A stretch of 64,000 nucleotides of DNA, from positions 186,001-250,000 of the forward strand of contig JAJEKV010000335.1 of assembly GCA_021234155.1 (NCBI GenBank), in the 5' to 3' direction. The translations under genes and the position numbers were made by a program. Origin of the DNA: Isoetes taiwanensis (lineage: Eukaryota; Streptophyta; Lycopodiopsida; Isoetales; Isoetaceae). Shown here piece after piece: positions 33,045-44,129 of this stretch (its first letter is position 1; each line of letters opens with the position of its first letter). A model generated the notes under the pieces. The model did no database searches and was not told the DNA's origin. It saw only the letters and a program-made list of their open reading frames with translations.

Positions 33045-34708
33045 TGTGGCGTTCAAAGACGATATAAGCCCCGGGACATATACCAAATCGCTTTGCCTCG
33101 TCCGCGCACACGCCACTGGGGCGACGCGGTACGCTAGCGTGTAGCCAGGTGGGTAGCCCTAGGGGGCAACTCGCCAGAAATAGGTGCAACTATTAATGTG
33201 CACATTTTCCAATGTACACATTAATGTGGGCACACATTCCAAGTGGACACTTCATGCCAAGTGGGCCACACCCATAGGTGCAATTAATGTGCACATTTTC
33301 CAATGTACACATTAATGTGGGCACACATTTCCATGTGTGCACATTTGGCCACCTAGCCCTTAAAGGCAAGTGGGCCCATTTCCAATTATCCCACATGCCA
33401 AAAGAGGATAATTGGAAACCCTAACCAACCCCTTGTCTATATAGGGTGGGAAACCCTAACTTGCCCAATTTTCGATTTTAGGGCTTTAGAACTCTGTTTT
33501 GGCTGCCTCAACAGCCAAAACCGCCTCCCAGACTCTGCTTGGGAGAATTGCATCCTTAGTTTTCCTTGATTCGAGCGTCTCAGCAGGATGGTCGAGCTCA
33601 GGTCAGGAGGAGCCACCCAAGGATCAGGTATTTGGCTAGTTAGATAGTCTAAACCCTATTTCAGTCATAGAATCAGTAGGTTTAGCCTATTAAATTGCCC
33701 ATAACAGCCTTCTAGATCCCTAGATACCAGCCTCTAACTAAAGAACCTAACTCTATGATATAGATTAGATCTTGTTCTTTAGTCTCTTATGATGTAGGTG
33801 GATGATGTATCTCTATGAACTCCTTGTATTGGGAAGGGGGGTAGAGACCTAAAGCTTGGTAGTAGATGCTCCTAGATTAGCCTCTCTAGCACACAATAGA
33901 TTCGGCCTGTGTACAAGAGCCACACCGGGTTGTGGGTGAAGGGGCCAGACTGGCTGAGAAGGAGGTTCCTGTCCTGACTCTTGAACGATCCCTCTGGTGT
34001 GTAAAGCCTACCAGGGATCATTGTGACTAGGTCTGATGGCTTGCCACTGCGTGTGGGCAAGGCATGGGCTCATTAACCCGTGAAGTGGTGTTCACTTTCC
34101 AAGTGGGTTCGGTCGAATAAGGCGGTGGCCCCTCTAGTCACCTTGAGTCAAAGACGTAGATCTCGGAGGGGAGTGATCCTACCGCCCCATCGGAATCGGG
34201 AGGATGAACCGGGGAATAGCCCTTTCGGCTATGCATCCGGCGGGCTACAGTCGGGTCCCAACACTTTTCAACCTACTCTGCAAAGTGTGCATAGGAGGGG
34301 CGGATGGAGTGGACAACCCTACGCCATGTTCTTATGCCAGCCAAATCCATTGCTATGAATTCTGTCTGCAATGATCTCTGGAGACCCAAGCCATCAGTCA
34401 TTCCCTTGAGTCTGAGCCTTGGGTAGAACTCCCCATATGTATTGTGCTCACCTTGTTTATGCAGATGTGATGGACCACCCTTCGAGGTGGCTATGTGCTT
34501 ATGTTATATACTGACATGTATGTTTACGCTTCCGCAGCTAGGTAGACCCTGAGGGAGACGGGGTAAATGACCCCTTCACTCTTCCCACTGGAACCCGTCA
34601 CGGTTGCAGTGATATGTGGAGGGCCTTGTATCGGCATGGGGCTGGTATGGGGGATGAACTCCTGTTTGTATACGGTGAGTGCACCGTATATGAGTAGGGG
34701 ACGTCACA
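33045..34708 (+). repeat. 3' LTR of RT1
   Basis: Runs from TGTGGCG to CGTCACA, followed by the target duplication TGCTT at 34709-34713. It is 1664 bp against about 1635 bp for the 5' LTR. The first 120 bases and the region 33890-34700 differ in short scattered spots, mostly at CHG triplets, while about 325 bases from 33168 are identical. Confidence 0.9.
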
Positions 34709-34740
34709 TGCTTAGTGTATAGTTTTTCTTAATAGCAGTT

Positions 34741-34860
34741 TACACGCTGAGCGTGCAAACAATTTTATCCCTAGTTTCAACTTTTACGCTAAACACGCCG
34801 GGCGTGTCTCTTAGTTTCTAAGTTTATATAAATAAATAAATATAACACGCCAGGCGTGAA
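34741..34860. repeat. B palindromes right of RT1
   Basis: Three copies of the B palindrome: ACACGCTGAGCGTG near 34744, ACACGCCGGGCGTG near 34790 and ACACGCCAGGCGTG near 34843. They continue the intron interrupted by RT1 and end shortly before the next B exon. Confidence 0.7.
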
Positions 34861-34964
34861 TACTGATACTCCGCTCACTTCCTATTGATAGATGCCAAGT
34901 TACATTAATCACCCGGTTGGTGACGAAGATGCATTGGAATTACATTTGGGCCAGCAATCACACT

Positions 34965-35203
34965 GACCAGCCTCGGTTTCGGCTCCAATCTCCAACCGGT
35001 TGACCTTAACCCAGGAGCACCGGTCATTTGGAGCACCAGTCTTGCAACCCCTAGAGTACTTGGATCAAGTAATGATGGCAGCAGAGCGTAGGGCAATGAT
35101 AGATCTGGGCTCTGGGGCCCTTGCAATCGCACGGAGGCTGGCCCTCTTATCTAATCACTTCGAGAATGCGGTACATGCATTGATCGAGAGTGAATCTTCG
35201 TGA
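34965..35203 (+). CDS. B exon, unknown protein segment
   Basis: An open frame of about 79 codons following the palindrome intron: SVSAPISNRLTLTQEHRSFG, then LEYLDQVMMAAERRAMIDLG, ALAIARRLALLSNHFENAVH, ending ESESS. The helical, amphipathic look is natural, but no family is recognised. It belongs to the plus-strand B gene that starts before RT1. The exact exon start is unclear. Confidence 0.4.
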
Positions 35204-35592
35204 TCCGTGTTCGAGATTCAAAATGAGGAGCCGTTTCTTAGTGGTTAGCCTCTATGCCCGGATGCCCTAACACGAACCACTACCACAAAGCGTATCACGA
35301 TGCAATGGAGATGGCTCAACCAATGGAACCACTACCGCGAAGCGGTATAACGATGCATTGGAGGTTCAACCAATGGAGCGAGGAGGAGGAGCAGGAGGTG
35401 GAGGTGGAGCAAAGGGGGAGGTGGAGCTAGAGCACAGGGTTTTTTGCCGGGTTTTACGATCGAGTTCACTATGCCCGGCTATGGAAATGGGAGTATCGAT
35501 AGCCCGCCTACTCATGACTGGGCTTGAAACAAAAAGGTCAGGATTTTGTCCGGTTTATCCGGTTTATCCGGATTATATACAATTGTAAACTT
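35204..35592 (+). pseudogene. B gene tail with Gly/Glu-rich segment
   Basis: A 50-odd-bp tandem duplication (CACTACCxCxAAGCG units near 35278 and 35330) is followed by a GGAGGAGGAGCAGGAGGTGG-type stretch that reads Gly-rich or Glu-rich depending on frame. The terminal frame is HDWA or DYIQL. A likely 3' end follows (TTTTTCCAATGAATACA). Transposon A starts 40 bases downstream. Confidence 0.35.
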
Positions 35593-35628
35593 TTTCCAAT
35601 GAATACAACAAATTTTGTCTACTAACAC

Positions 35629-35690
35629 GATTGCAAATTAAACGGGAGTGTTGCATCACTCCCGTTTCAAAGATTCCCTTTAAAAAAACA
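35629..35690. repeat. Left terminal inverted repeat of A, with hairpin
   Basis: The outer 20 bases match the right end at 18 positions. The next bases form a perfect 11-bp stem, AAACGGGAGTG with CACTCCCGTTT around TTGCAT (35640-35667). The block CAAAGATTCC follows. The right end keeps the outer and inner blocks, but its hairpin partner arm is degenerate. Confidence 0.75.
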
Positions 35691-35999
35691 CCATGTTTCT
35701 AAAATAAGCCTTTTTTGAAAGTTGTTGAGAATTTCTAGAGGTTTGCATTTTTTTTCATGCCATTTTGGCCCATCATTAGCTTAAAACTTTGTACTTATGA
35801 AACGTAAATCATAAAAAAATAGCGAAATTTAGGCATAGACTTGAAGAGACTGAAAGCATTACAAAAAAAAGCACCCGTAATAGAAAAAAAAAAAAAGTAA
35901 TATGTTTTAATAAATTTTTGTACATCAATATTGAAGATTCATTGTAATAAATAATGATAATTTTAATATGCGATAGTCAAAGATCTACATCATAGTCCT

Positions 36000-38900
36000 C
36001 CTCATTCTTTTGTTTGCTCTCTGTAGTCTCGTCATACATTCAATCTGCTCCTTTCTTTGGAGACTTAAGTTTTGTATCCTCCTTGTTCTTCGGAATGGTA
36101 GCTAAAGCTACTTCTTTAAGCTCTGCAAAGGTTGCCTCGTCTGCCTAGTGAGCTCGAGAATGGAGGTTTGATCTCTCGAGGACGTTAGTTTAGCATAATC
36201 GGATGAAGACTTGGCCCCTAACTCTTGATTTTCATCCGGTAGTAAAGTAGTAAGGCTGACCGGTCTCATCTTCACAAAATGCACAGCCTCTCCTTATCAA
36301 TATCCACGGCTACAGCGCGGCCCTTCTTAAGTGCACATGCGATAGTAGTGCAGAACCGAGAGAAAGCATCAAGCACCCAATCTCACGGACGCCGAGAACA
36401 TGTCCGGGAGATGGTTGATGAGCTTTTGTGGTTTCTAGTAGTGATTCACAATCGCGCTTTGTGCACTTGGGTCCCGCAATTTCTGTAAGAAGACCGCTGG
36501 AAACTCTAGGACGTTAGAAAAGTTTTTTGACAAAGCGGTGTTGTTAAAGTGTTCCATGGACCTCTTCCCATCAAAACTCCAATAAGCTACATGAAGGTAC
36601 TCTACCTTGCTGAGCAACCTTGGTCCTCCACCATGGTAGTTGATGTTCGTTTTGTACCTAGTGAAGCATTTAAAGTGATGTTAGCAAAAACAAGAAAACA
36701 CTTCGAAAACCGGAAACAGGAAACACTATTCAGGAATACACTACGTAATTAAAGAGAAAAGTAATTGTATTCTGGAATAAGACTTACCGCAAAGGTTTTC
36801 ATATCCCACTGAACCGGAGAACCAAAGTGATTTTTGAAAGCCGATTCCACCAAGCCGCATCGCATGCTCGAATGGAATGTAACTAAACGCCAATGTTTGG
36901 CCATTGAGATCCGCTTTGATTCCTTCAATGAAAGCATTAAACTCTGAAAATTTGAAGGGCTGGTCGTCAGATCCGGGCTTTGTCTTTAAGCTTAAACCCG
37001 TAGGGAAGATCAAACAATAACCAAAGTAAAGTCACGTGGGCTTAACCGCTTCCGAGCCAAGGTTCGTGCAATCACCATGAATGATTGAATATAAATTGTT
37101 TTGATCAAACATGCAGAATCTCTCGTAGTCGGATGGTTCTGGCTCAACAGTTCTTCTTTCAGCTAACGACCTCTCTTCCCGTGCTGTTCTAACCAAATTC
37201 ATAAAGCCCTCGGGCAGGTCCTTATTTTTCTTTTTGCTCTAAAGAAAAACAAAACAACAACCGGCCAAGAGATCGTTTGTGCAGAGAAAAGGAATTTTGA
37301 GAGTACTTACCCAGCCCTCAAAGTTTGGTGCATATTGCACAATGCGCTCGTCGGATATGGCAATTGGGTAGAGTTCCTTGCACCTTTCCCATGTTTCGAC
37401 GTTTAGCTGCTCCATCAAACATGTTTGACATGTTATGACGTTCTTTTGGCTGCAAGACGTTAAGGAAACAATGAGATTAAACGTAAGAATCAAGGCAAAG
37501 TAAAAGGAAAACAAATAAAAGTCAAGCTATTTGTATTCTGGAATACAAACTGGTTAACTGGTGATGCTACCTCGAAACAATATGCAGAAAATAGTTACGC
37601 TTTCTGGGACAAACACTGCTTGTCTCTAGAAAAGCAATGTGTATTCCGGAATACAGATTGCTTCTCTAAAGGAACGCAATGTGTATTCCGGAATACACAT
37701 GCCTTTCTTTAGAGGAGCAATGTGTATTCCGGAATACACAATGCTTTTCTAGAGACAAGCAATGTGTATTCCGGAATACACATTGCCCGTGTGAAGGAAG
37801 GCATGTGTATTCTGGAATACACTATGTCTGTACGATGTTTTTGGGAATCTAACATGCAAAGAGTAAAGTTTGTGTCAGAGAACTTACTTGTGCAATTCCT
37901 TTGACATTTCTTCTAGGCTAAACTCCTTATCAACAACTTTTTGGAGAAGTCGCTCCAGGAAGTCTGTGTCGGAGAAGCCCCGCATTTCCTCCGCACGGTA
38001 ATGGTCATTTCTTTTTTGGGCACGCCCAGGTTTTTTCTTGGCTGTCTCCTTGCCCTTGCTCTTTAACTCCCTCGCCGAACATTGTAAATATCTCTGGCCC
38101 CGAGTTCCCAAATCTGTTCAAGAAGATTTCACGTCAAATAGTCGGTTTGCTATTCTGGAATACATTTTGTGCTTACCTTGCCATCTCTAAAAGCTAACTG
38201 GAACCAGTTGTCGTGGCCAATGAGAGACTGCCTTTTATTGGCCTCGTCATATTTCGTGCAAGCATTCAATGGCACACGCCTCCTTAAGCTCCAAGGAAAA
38301 CGGCGGCTTCTTAAAGTCCTCACCGTACTTTTTCCTTGAAAATTACATACCCCCGTGCATAAACCGGATCTTGTCGACAAAGCTCATCTTTAGTTTGTAC
38401 TTTCGTTGTCGCGCATTGTGGGTGTTGGCAACGATTTTTGCTTCTTCATCTGTAAGACCACAGTAGACAGCGCAGAGGACGGAGAGGTACCTCGGGTTCT
38501 TCTTTTCTTTGTAAAGTTGCCTTCTTGCCTTGAAGCTATGATTCCCTCCCAAGACGTAGTGAGTGTAGGTGTCAGCGTTTTCTCTGTCATACTCCTCGGG
38601 GGTTGTGCACTGCTCCCTGTCAACAAGGACAACTATTGGGGCCACATGAGCATTTGATTGCTCCTTATTACATCCTTCGGGTTCCTCAAGTGATCGGCAT
38701 AAATTTTATAACCTGAAGTGGCCTTTCACCCAGCCTTCATTTTCGGAGGAAGCTTCATTGAAGTGACTGGCAAATAAATGACACCTTGCACAAACTTGTG
38801 CAGGTTAATCTCTTCCATTTTTTCAGATGTTTTATCAACTTTTTTTTCCTTAATAGCAACACCAGGTGCTTTACCCTTCCCCTTCTTCTTTTAAGTTCCG

Positions 38901-39565
38901 GGGACTTCGTGATTTCAAGTCTGGCATTGCTTTCCGCTTCTTTGGTTCTTTTTAGCGACTATGGTTTCCCTTGGCCCGCTAAGTTTCTTTGGCGCACACG
39001 GGGTTCTTCCTCGCCTTGTTCCTCGGAACCTCCATCTGATGACCTCCCTGAAGAACTAGCATCTGAGGGTGATGATTGTGATTTTTCTCCATCTGAATGC
39101 TCGGACTCACTGACAGGAAAGTCCTCGCTTGTACTGGTACAAACCTGTCTAATTACTGAACACAGGCTTCTTTTTATCCGGTAGTGTGAAAAGAATTTGT
39201 ACAGTGCCGGTGGTTGCACACTGACAATTCTAAAAAATGCGATGTCCACAACTATGAAGCCTTGGGAGGTCTTGAAGGATAGCCTCCCCACCTGACCACC
39301 TTGTCCGGCAACTTCCTCAACATCTTTTATTGTCCCAAGGTTCACAAACTCGGAGTCGGCGTACCTTTTGTTACCAGCACTTTTACAGACGTACAAAAAC
39401 GTCAGTGTGCTGTATTTTCCATCTGCACCCCTGGTTACGAACCACTGCGTTTGAAAGTTTTCGTAAATAGCAGGTTCGTCCGTGTCAGCGGTGTGCTTTT
39501 GTGGGTGTGGACGCTTAGGCTTATGAGATTTCTTTGATGCCCTCTTGCTTCCTTCTTCCCTGCCA
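36000..39565 (-). CDS. ParB-like domain plus beta-class N4/N6 DNA methyltransferase, multi-exon
   Basis: Minus-strand gene with clear GT-AG boundaries. Exons: 39565-38177, 38113-37888, 37449-37311, 37238-36788 and 36657 to about 36000. Exon 1 has a basic N-terminus, a Ser/Glu-rich linker, then a ParB/Srx-type domain: YLPVTSMKLPPKMKAG, APIVVLVDREQCTTPEEYD, YVLGGNHSFKARRQLYKE, LTDEEAKIVANTHNARQ. The methylase part has SIIHGDCTNLG, FDLPYGFKL (motif IV, DPPY type), SPVQWDMKTFA, KPQKLINHLPDMFS, and LDAFSRFCTTIACALKKGRA plus VAVDIDKERL (motif I). This is the beta-class order. Odd points: DLPY for DPPY, and FSRFCTT where FSGSGTT is usual. Three or more frameshifts. A first exon starting MSNKRK at 40524 is possible. 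Confidence 0.78.
37530..37830. repeat. A palindromes in an intron of the ParB-methylase gene
   Basis: Six copies of a palindrome built on GTGTATTCCGGAATACAC or its variant with TCTGGA, at about 37534, 37638, 37681, 37722, 37766 and 37805. Flanks are also paired: CTTGTCTCTAGAAAAGCAAT near 37620 is answered by its complement near 37745-37765, giving a larger inverted repeat. Single copies stand in other introns (36767, 38152, 39604). Confidence 0.8.
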
Positions 39566-39809
39566 CTGAAACGTTTAAAACAACAATGTTAAGACAGAAA
39601 TTCGAACGAAAACTGTATTCCAGAATAACATTTACTAATCTTGTGCCCTAAAGGCCAAAAAAAGACAGAAAACAAGCGTAAATATAGTAACTCTAAGACA
39701 ATTTTTGTGCCTTAATTGGACTCGAAATTGTTATTTTAACCTTTAAAGTGGTGCTGTTTTAGCTAAAAGGTGTCTTCATTAAGTGCTAAAAACAAGAGTT
39801 TCCAAAAGA

Positions 39810-40460
39810 CAAGCAAAGTGTATTCGAATACACTTTGCCCTTTCGGTGAAGAGCAAAGTGTATTCCATACACTTTGCCCTTGAATACACTTTGCCCTTTC
39901 GGTGAAGTGCAAAGTGTATTCGGAATACACTTTGCCCTTCGGTGAAGAGCAAAGTGTATTCGGAATACATACTTTGAGTGCAAAGTGTATTCGAATACAC
40001 TTTGCTCTTCATCCGAAGGGCAAAGTGTATTCGAATACACTTTGCACTTCAATTGAAGGCAAAGTGTATTCCGAATACACTTTGCTCTTTTTCGATGGAT
40101 GGGCAAAGTGTATTCACTTTGCCCTACAAAACCAAATCAGGAAACAAAAGAAAGACGTACTATGTACTTTCTATGCTTACCTGTCCATTGTCTTCGCTAT
40201 GTAAATCGGAATACAGCAAATGTATATTGATCGGAAGGCGCTCGGGCTGGCGACTAAATCTCTGAAAGCGGAATACGCAACTGAGGCGCTCGATTTTCCT
40301 TTTTAAAGGTAGGCCACTGTCAGTTGTGTTTTTCTATGTAATGCGGAATACGTCTTGTCCAAACACTCTGGACAAGTGTATTCTGGAATAGCATCTTTGC
40401 ACACACACAGCAAATGCTGCACACAAAATACTATTCCGGAATAGCATTTGTATTCTTGAA
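39810..40460. repeat. Tandem palindrome array in the A central region
   Basis: From 39813 to 40125 about eight units of about 40 bp follow in tandem. Each has a 24-26 bp palindrome, GCAAAGTGTATTC with GAATACACTTTGC, then a CCCTTTCGGTGAAGA-type spacer. The CCGG centre is reduced to CG, CCG or CGG in many. Looser copies occur at 40206, 40380, 40428 and 40450. The array lies between the two divergent genes of A, or in the first intron of the methylase gene. Confidence 0.8.
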
Positions 40461-40522
40461 TATCATTAGTCCAATCGACTTGTGAGTTAGTAACAAGCCC
40501 ACAATTTTTGCGCTTGTTTGAC

Positions 40523-43500
40523 ATGGTTAACCGCCGTGAACAAACTTCCACCACCATTTGTTTGCCCAAGTACCTCTACTTCGGGATGGAACACAAGACG
40601 GAGATGCTTCTTCAACACCTACCTCGACAAGGTCTTTATTGCTTCTCAAGACACTCAGGAGTCCAAGAAACCAGCGATCGCCACCACCTTTCCAACCCTC
40701 TCCAAGTCCAGTAGGAAACCGGCTGCCACCACCTTTCCAACCCTCACCTGTTGCACGTAGCAATCTTCCACCACCATTTGTACCATCCCCCGACACTACA
40801 ATGGCTCGACCTCAGCAAATTTTTCGGAACCGACTACCTCCGCCGTTTGTTGTTTCTCCATCTTCACTTACACATGCCAGGAATACAGCACGTTCTGAAG
40901 ACTGCGAGATCCTCCATCGCTTCTCCCACCACGATTTCACTACAAATGAAGACGACCCTGCAGCATCTACACCTCTTCACACAAACGTGGTGACACATGG
41001 GTTTGCAGAATTTCAGTCTGCTTTAAGAGACATGTTTGAACGAACTCCCTGTGAAGACGCTACAACAACTTTCGCTGGCACATCATATGGTGGCCCATCT
41101 CCTTCATTCAACACTGCACCTCCGCCTTTATCCCGCACTGACTTCACGTGGTTTGTTCTCCTCTACAAGCACACCACTAAGGGTAGAGGAGGTCACCCCC
41201 AGAGTAGAACTCTCTTCAGAAGATGAAGACACCAACGAAGTGCAACGAGATTACACATTCTCTAGCCAATCCACCAAGAAATTCAAGGTGGATTTTAGTT
41301 TGAGAGCATGCTCCTCCTCAGAAGAAGAAGAAACCTTATGGACGAGCACAAAATGAGAAGACTTTTAAGAAGTAAATGCTGCTCATTGGGTTGCATCAAC
41401 AAATTTAACATGGCTAAATTACGAGCAATTAGAGACAACTACAGTTCAATGACATTGGCTGACCAGAATGCCTATTTGGCCTATCATGTAAGACCAGACC
41501 GCAACACCTTCTTGCACTACATTAACCGGCCAAGAAGTTTGCCGAAATGCTTTATGGTTGTCAACCGCTTAGGGTCCACCGTAATGTCTAGAATACACAA
41601 AAGATCGGACAAAAATCCAGCAATTGATGATCATTGTGGACCAAGAAGAGTTATAACCATGCATGCCCCTTGCCGATGTGTCGTGGATGGAGAAATATTT
41701 TAGAGAAACATGTGAGAAGTCGCCTACAAAGAACATGTATCATTTAACCGATAACATCACCAAAAAAGATGTTTTTAATGAGTACAAAGAGACTTGCACT
41801 CAGCTTCAGCACATCTCTTACTCACACTTCACCAGACTGTGGAAAAGTGAATTCGGTTTAGTGAAAATTCCCGTGAGACATAGAATGTCATTTTGTTCAA
41901 GGTGTGCGTAATTAAAGAGTCAAAGAGAAACCGCAAAGACAGAGGTCGAAAAGAAGTAAGCTCATGTTCTCCAATCTCTCACTTGTTTTAAAGATAATGC
42001 TTTGACCTCATTTCTTTCTGAGATATTGTGCAACAGAACCTTGCCAGACATCGTGAACAACAAGCAGCAGAGAGAAGAAAGCTTGCCAAACACAGAAAAA
42101 AAGCTCTTGAACGTCCACTGCAATATATGTCTGTTGTGATTGATGGAATGGACCAAAAAAAAACTACTCTACCGCATTTCTTGAACATTCCTAAAGATGT
42201 GCCAGAGGAATGTTTTGTTAAGGTCCACCTTGTAGGAGCTATGGTCTTCAAAGGAAGTCTAAAGTGCAAAGTATTCTTGACGATCCAAACTTGCATGGTG
42301 ACCAACCTCACAATTACAATTCTTAACAAGGTCTGTATGCGAAAGCAAGAGCAATTACCACCGATTGCTTTACACGCAACTTGACAATACTACAAGGGAG
42401 AACAAGAACCAAACACTCTTTGCGTACTGTGCCATGTTAGTGGAGCTAGGGATCTTTAGAAAAGTGAAGCTGGGTTTCTTACTTGTAGGCCACACTCATG
42501 ATCAAATTGACCAAATGTTCAGCAGATTTTCTGTGCGCCTCAGAAGGAAGAAGGCTTTCTCTCTTCCTACTTTAGTTCGAATTATTGAAGATTCTTACAC
42601 TCCCACTCCAAAGGATCGATCTTCTTAAAGAGAGATCTGATTTGAGAGAGAGTTTATTTTCTCTCAACGCTCGCATGAGAACAAGCCGCGGAACAAATTG
42701 AATGATCTCAGCCTTTCAACATCACATCAAGTTCTACTTGAAGGATGACCAGAGTTTCTTACAGGGCAAGAAGTATACCACAACTAAGGACTGGAGTCCA
42801 CCAGAGGGATTACGCTTCCTTAAATATATTCCAGACACTTCCTTCGTAGAACGTGCTGAGCAACTTCCTCTCAAAAATCCTAAGGAGTCCAAAGGTAAGA
42901 AAAGTACCCCCAGAAGTCATCCTTAAAAGCCATAGAAAATGGAATTTCCTCAGTTTTAAGTACTTCTTAGAAGAAGGTCGAATGTGGTGGAGTAACTTCT
43001 TTCTAACGTAAAATTGTTGTGAAAAATATAGCTCTAAGACGGTTGCAAGAACCATTTCAATGGCCTAACACCTTCCATCAACCCCAAAGACCAAGCAGGT
43101 CCAAGCAATGCTACGTTAGCACCTGCGCAGAGAAGAAGACGAGGATCGAGTCATGTACCTCGGACCAAGACGCCAGAATGAGCCTCAAGGTAATATCACG
43201 TAAATTACCAAGGGTATGCTAATTGCTCTTCCCATCGAGGAGGATGACAAAGGTCTAACCTTTCGGATAGCAAAAGTGCTTGATCATATCCAAGGAGGAA
43301 GGCTTAGTCACTAAACTCAAGATTCATTGGCTTGCAACACGCCTTTAGAAAAATGCTTTTGAAGGTAGATATGAGTTAGAAATGAGAAGCCAAGGAAAAG
43401 GGAGAAAGTCCAAGAAGGTGGGTTGTAGGGATGAGCTGATCCTTAATGACGTGACTATATTATGCTATGATTTTAAATTGAAATCGACAATCGTCTCACG

Positions 43501-43700
43501 CCCGGAGGACTATCAATTTGCTTAAAAAGCTTGTAATTTAAGAAGAGGATGAAGAAGGTGGTGGCAATGCTTCACCATCTGTTGATAGTGATGAGGAAGA
43601 TAACTCAAGCACTTCCTCTAGTGATAGTGAAAGAAGTGAAGGTGATGAGGATGGCATAAATGAACATGATGACGCCCGGATCCCCTCTCATCCTCCTCAC
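40523..43700 (+). CDS. DDE transposase of A, DUF7869-like
   Basis: Plus-strand gene. The N-terminus has five proline-rich repeats (KLPPPFVCPS, RLPPPFQPSP, NLPPPFVPSP, RLPPPFVVSP and one variant). After an acidic stretch comes CCSLGCINKFNMAKLRAIRD and, near 41800, a conserved block YSHFTRLWKSEFG with CSRC. An 81-bp intron (41956-42036) is clear. The catalytic region has DGMDQKKTTLPHFLNI (about 42140), LDNTTRENKNQTLFAYCAML (42379) and GFLLVGHTHDQIDQMFSRFS (42472-42530). The acidic Ser/Asp/Glu tail lies at 43545-43670. Several frameshifts. Probably cuts the A ends. Nearest relative here is the B transposase. Confidence 0.75.
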
Positions 43701-44003
43701 ACTTTTGTACATAAGCGAGTCTTAAAAAAACTCAGAATTTTGCATGTGAATATGAAGATTCTATCTTCAAATTTTGAGAATACTACAGTTTCGATTCACG
43801 GACTTACTTCAATTTTTGTTAAATATTTTATCCTCTGAAATTAGAGATTCTCTAAAAAATATACTTCAAGAACATTCTATTTGCTAAGAAAAGTGACACT
43901 TTTAAAATGTCAATTCTTTGGTTGCACAAAAAAATTAGTCATTTTGGGGGTCAAAATAGAATTTCATGCATCTTTTTTTTTTAACCTAGTTTTACCCCCT
44001 TTT

Positions 44004-44081
44004 GTAAAAAAAGAAAGGAATCTTTGAGGAATATTCCTTTCGCTCTCGTTTCGATGATTTGCTCCCGTTTAATACGCAATC
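44004..44081. repeat. Right terminal inverted repeat of A
   Basis: CTCCCGTTTAATACGCAATC at 44062-44081 is the inverted partner of 35629-35648 with two mismatches. GGAATCTTTG at 44017-44026 partners 35668-35677. About 300 bases of AT-rich DNA separate it from the acidic tail of the transposase. Confidence 0.75.
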
Positions 44082-44129
44082 TTGTTTACTTCTATATTTC
44101 TACAATGTAATACATGTTACATACCTTTT

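Larger units (their letters stand above)
21181..34708 (+). mobile_element. RT1: complete Ty3 chromovirus with histone H3-like gene
   Basis: A 13.5-kb LTR retrotransposon with all boundary marks: 5-bp target duplication TGCTT (21176-21180 and 34709-34713), LTRs ending TGTGACG...CGTCACA, a tRNA-Met-type primer site at 22818, and a polypurine tract at 33032. Inside are the H3-like gene, ORF2, gag, protease, RT, RNase H, integrase and chromodomain, all on the plus strand. The two LTRs are identical over long stretches, so insertion is recent. Even so, pol carries many one-base shifts. It sits in an intron of transposon B. Confidence 0.92.
35629..44081. mobile_element. Transposon A: DNA transposon with ParB-methylase and DDE transposase
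   Basis: About 8.45 kb between inverted ends: GATTGC-AA-ATTAAACGGGAG at 35629 and its counterpart GATTGC-GT-ATTAAACGGGAG on the minus strand from 44081, plus an inner block CAAAGATTCC on both sides (35668 and 44026 downwards). Two genes are transcribed away from a central region near 40.3-40.5 kb: ParB-methyltransferase leftwards and transposase rightwards. Introns and the central region are filled with TATTCCGGAATA palindromes. It lies inside B. The target duplication could not be fixed. Confidence 0.75.

Noticed and set aside
39810-40130. CRISPR-like array
   Set aside because: Regular repeats of about 40 bp are present, but the repeat is a long palindrome, the spacers are also near-identical, and the setting is a eukaryotic transposon with introns.
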